Source: RPQJ01 sp963762315 | Lineage (GTDB): Bacteria > Pseudomonadota > Gammaproteobacteria > Steroidobacterales > Steroidobacteraceae | NCBI GenBank assembly: GCA_963762315.1 | Contig: CAVXKO010000005.1 | Span: 372,001 to 436,000, forward strand | DNA: 64,000 nt | Reading direction: 5' to 3' | In this document: positions 63,564-64,000 of the stretch, in pieces | Layout of the letters: every line of letters begins with the position of its first letter | How positions within the stretch are numbered: the stretch's first letter is position 1 | Translations under genes and position numbers: made by a program | The notes under the pieces: model-generated | Database searches by the model: none | Told to the model about the DNA's origin: nothing | What the model saw: only the letters and a program-made list of their open reading frames with translations

Positions 63564-64000
63564 TCAGGGAATGATCAATACCTTGCCGACCGCGTTGCGC
63601 TCGAACACGTGGCGCAGCGCCTCGCGGCCTTCGGCCAGCGGATAGCGCGCGGAAACCGTCGGTCGGATCTTGCCCTCGCGCAGCCATCCGGCGAGCTCCA
63701 TCAGTTCCTGGCCCCCGCGCTGCGGATCGCGCCTCATGAAGTCGCCCCAGAACACGCCGACGATCGAGCAGCCCTTGAGCAGCACGAGGTTGAGCGGGAT
63801 CTTCGGGATCTCGCCGGCCGCGAAGCCGATGACGAGGAAACGGCCGCCCCAACCCGTCGAACGCAGCGCCGCCTCGGAAAACGGTCCGCCGACCGGATCG
63901 ACCACGACGTCGACGCCCTTGTCGCCGGTGATCTCCTTGATCCGCGCGCGGAGGTCTTCATTCGAGTAGTCGATCAGGTGATCCGCGCCGCACTGTTTCG
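63564..64000 (-). CDS. NADPH:quinone oxidoreductase / zinc-type alcohol dehydrogenase family, C-terminal part
   Basis: Partial: the 5' end lies beyond the right edge. Visible from about CGADHLIDYSNEDLRARIKE through GVDVVVDPVGGPFSEAALRS, GWGGRFLVIGFAAGEIPKIP and NLVLLKGCSIVGVFWGDF to the stop at 63564. These are hallmarks of the MDR quinone-oxidoreductase group (the VDVVxDPVGG and NLxLLKGxxxxGVFWG motifs), which use NADPH and usually lack zinc. Substrate unknown. Confidence 0.9.
   Translation of the reverse strand, partial: KQCGADHLIDYSNEDLRARIKEITGDKGVDVVVDPVGGPFSEAALRSTGWGGRFLVIGFAAGEIPKIPLNLVLLKGCSIVGVFWGDFMRRDPQRGGQELMELAGWLREGKIRPTVSARYPLAEGREALRHVFERNAVGKVLIIP

Overview
The window is about 64 kb of GC-rich (roughly two-thirds G+C by eye) chromosomal DNA from a gammaproteobacterium, spanning the replication-origin region. 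The evidence for this is the ordered set of dnaA-dnaN-recF-gyrB, rpmH-rnpA-yidD-yidC-mnmE, mnmG, rsmG-parA-parB and the atp operon, which together form the classic origin neighbourhood of gammaproteobacteria. TolB/TPR-type membrane regulators, an S10 peptidase, a TonB receptor, cytochrome c4 and two-subunit glyQS suggest something near Xanthomonadales, Nevskiales or Steroidobacterales. That placement is inference; no rRNA is present. I saw no tRNA, rRNA or CRISPR array.

Layout. 1-5.7 kb: F1Fo ATP synthase operon atpIBEFHAGD on the minus strand, cut off inside atpD, with a good sigma70-type promoter. 6-8.4 kb: parB and parA, separated by an opposing pagL-like gene. 8.4-11.5 kb: a cassette (cupin protein plus a CadC/TolB/TPR regulator) flanked by 21-bp inverted repeats and lying between parA and rsmG. 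12-18 kb: 2-methylcitrate cycle genes prpB-prpC-acnD-prpF. 18-21 kb: cysD-cysNC. 21-26.8 kb: a metallo-beta-lactamase-fold protein, cytochrome c4, a SIMPL protein, glutathione peroxidase, a short NfeD-like protein and an orphan peptide-binding lipoprotein behind mnmG. 28.7-30.7 kb: a small HExxH protein and a WS/DGAT acyltransferase. 31-41 kb: an exported or surface region with an S10 peptidase, an esterase, a second TPR regulator, a TonB-dependent receptor and two lipoproteins. 41-42.7 kb: an SDR, an IS91-like remnant and an exported protein. 43-48 kb: mnmE, a RES/Xre toxin-antitoxin pair, yidC, yidD, rnpA and rpmH. 48-54.5 kb: dnaA, candidate oriC, dnaN, recF (carrying two parS sites) and gyrB. 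54.6-64 kb: carbonic anhydrase, an MscS channel, a TOPRIM-only gyrase-B relative, an acyltransferase, glyS, glyQ, a CoA-binding protein, an RDD protein and a partial quinone oxidoreductase.

How it fits together: ParA, ParB and the two parS sites form a chromosome-segregation system around the origin, with DnaA, DnaN, RecF and GyrB next to it. Relative to the compact ancestral cluster, metabolic and accessory blocks have been placed between rsmG and mnmG, between mnmG and mnmE, and between mnmE and yidC. Two dispersed repeat families sit at many of these junctions: a GGGGACATTC palindrome family and a CCTCTCCCGC hairpin family.

Six minus-strand genes (atpI, prpC/acnD, the MBL-fold gene, a lipoprotein, an exported protein at 57 kb and glyS) each read correctly only if one extra base is skipped. 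This is either a systematic assembly error or an unusual cluster of real frameshifts, and it affects how those genes should be read. The most distinctive biological items are the TOPRIM-only gyrase-B relative, the pagL gene splitting parA from parB, the inverted-repeat-bounded cassette, and the palindrome built into the 3' end of glyQ.
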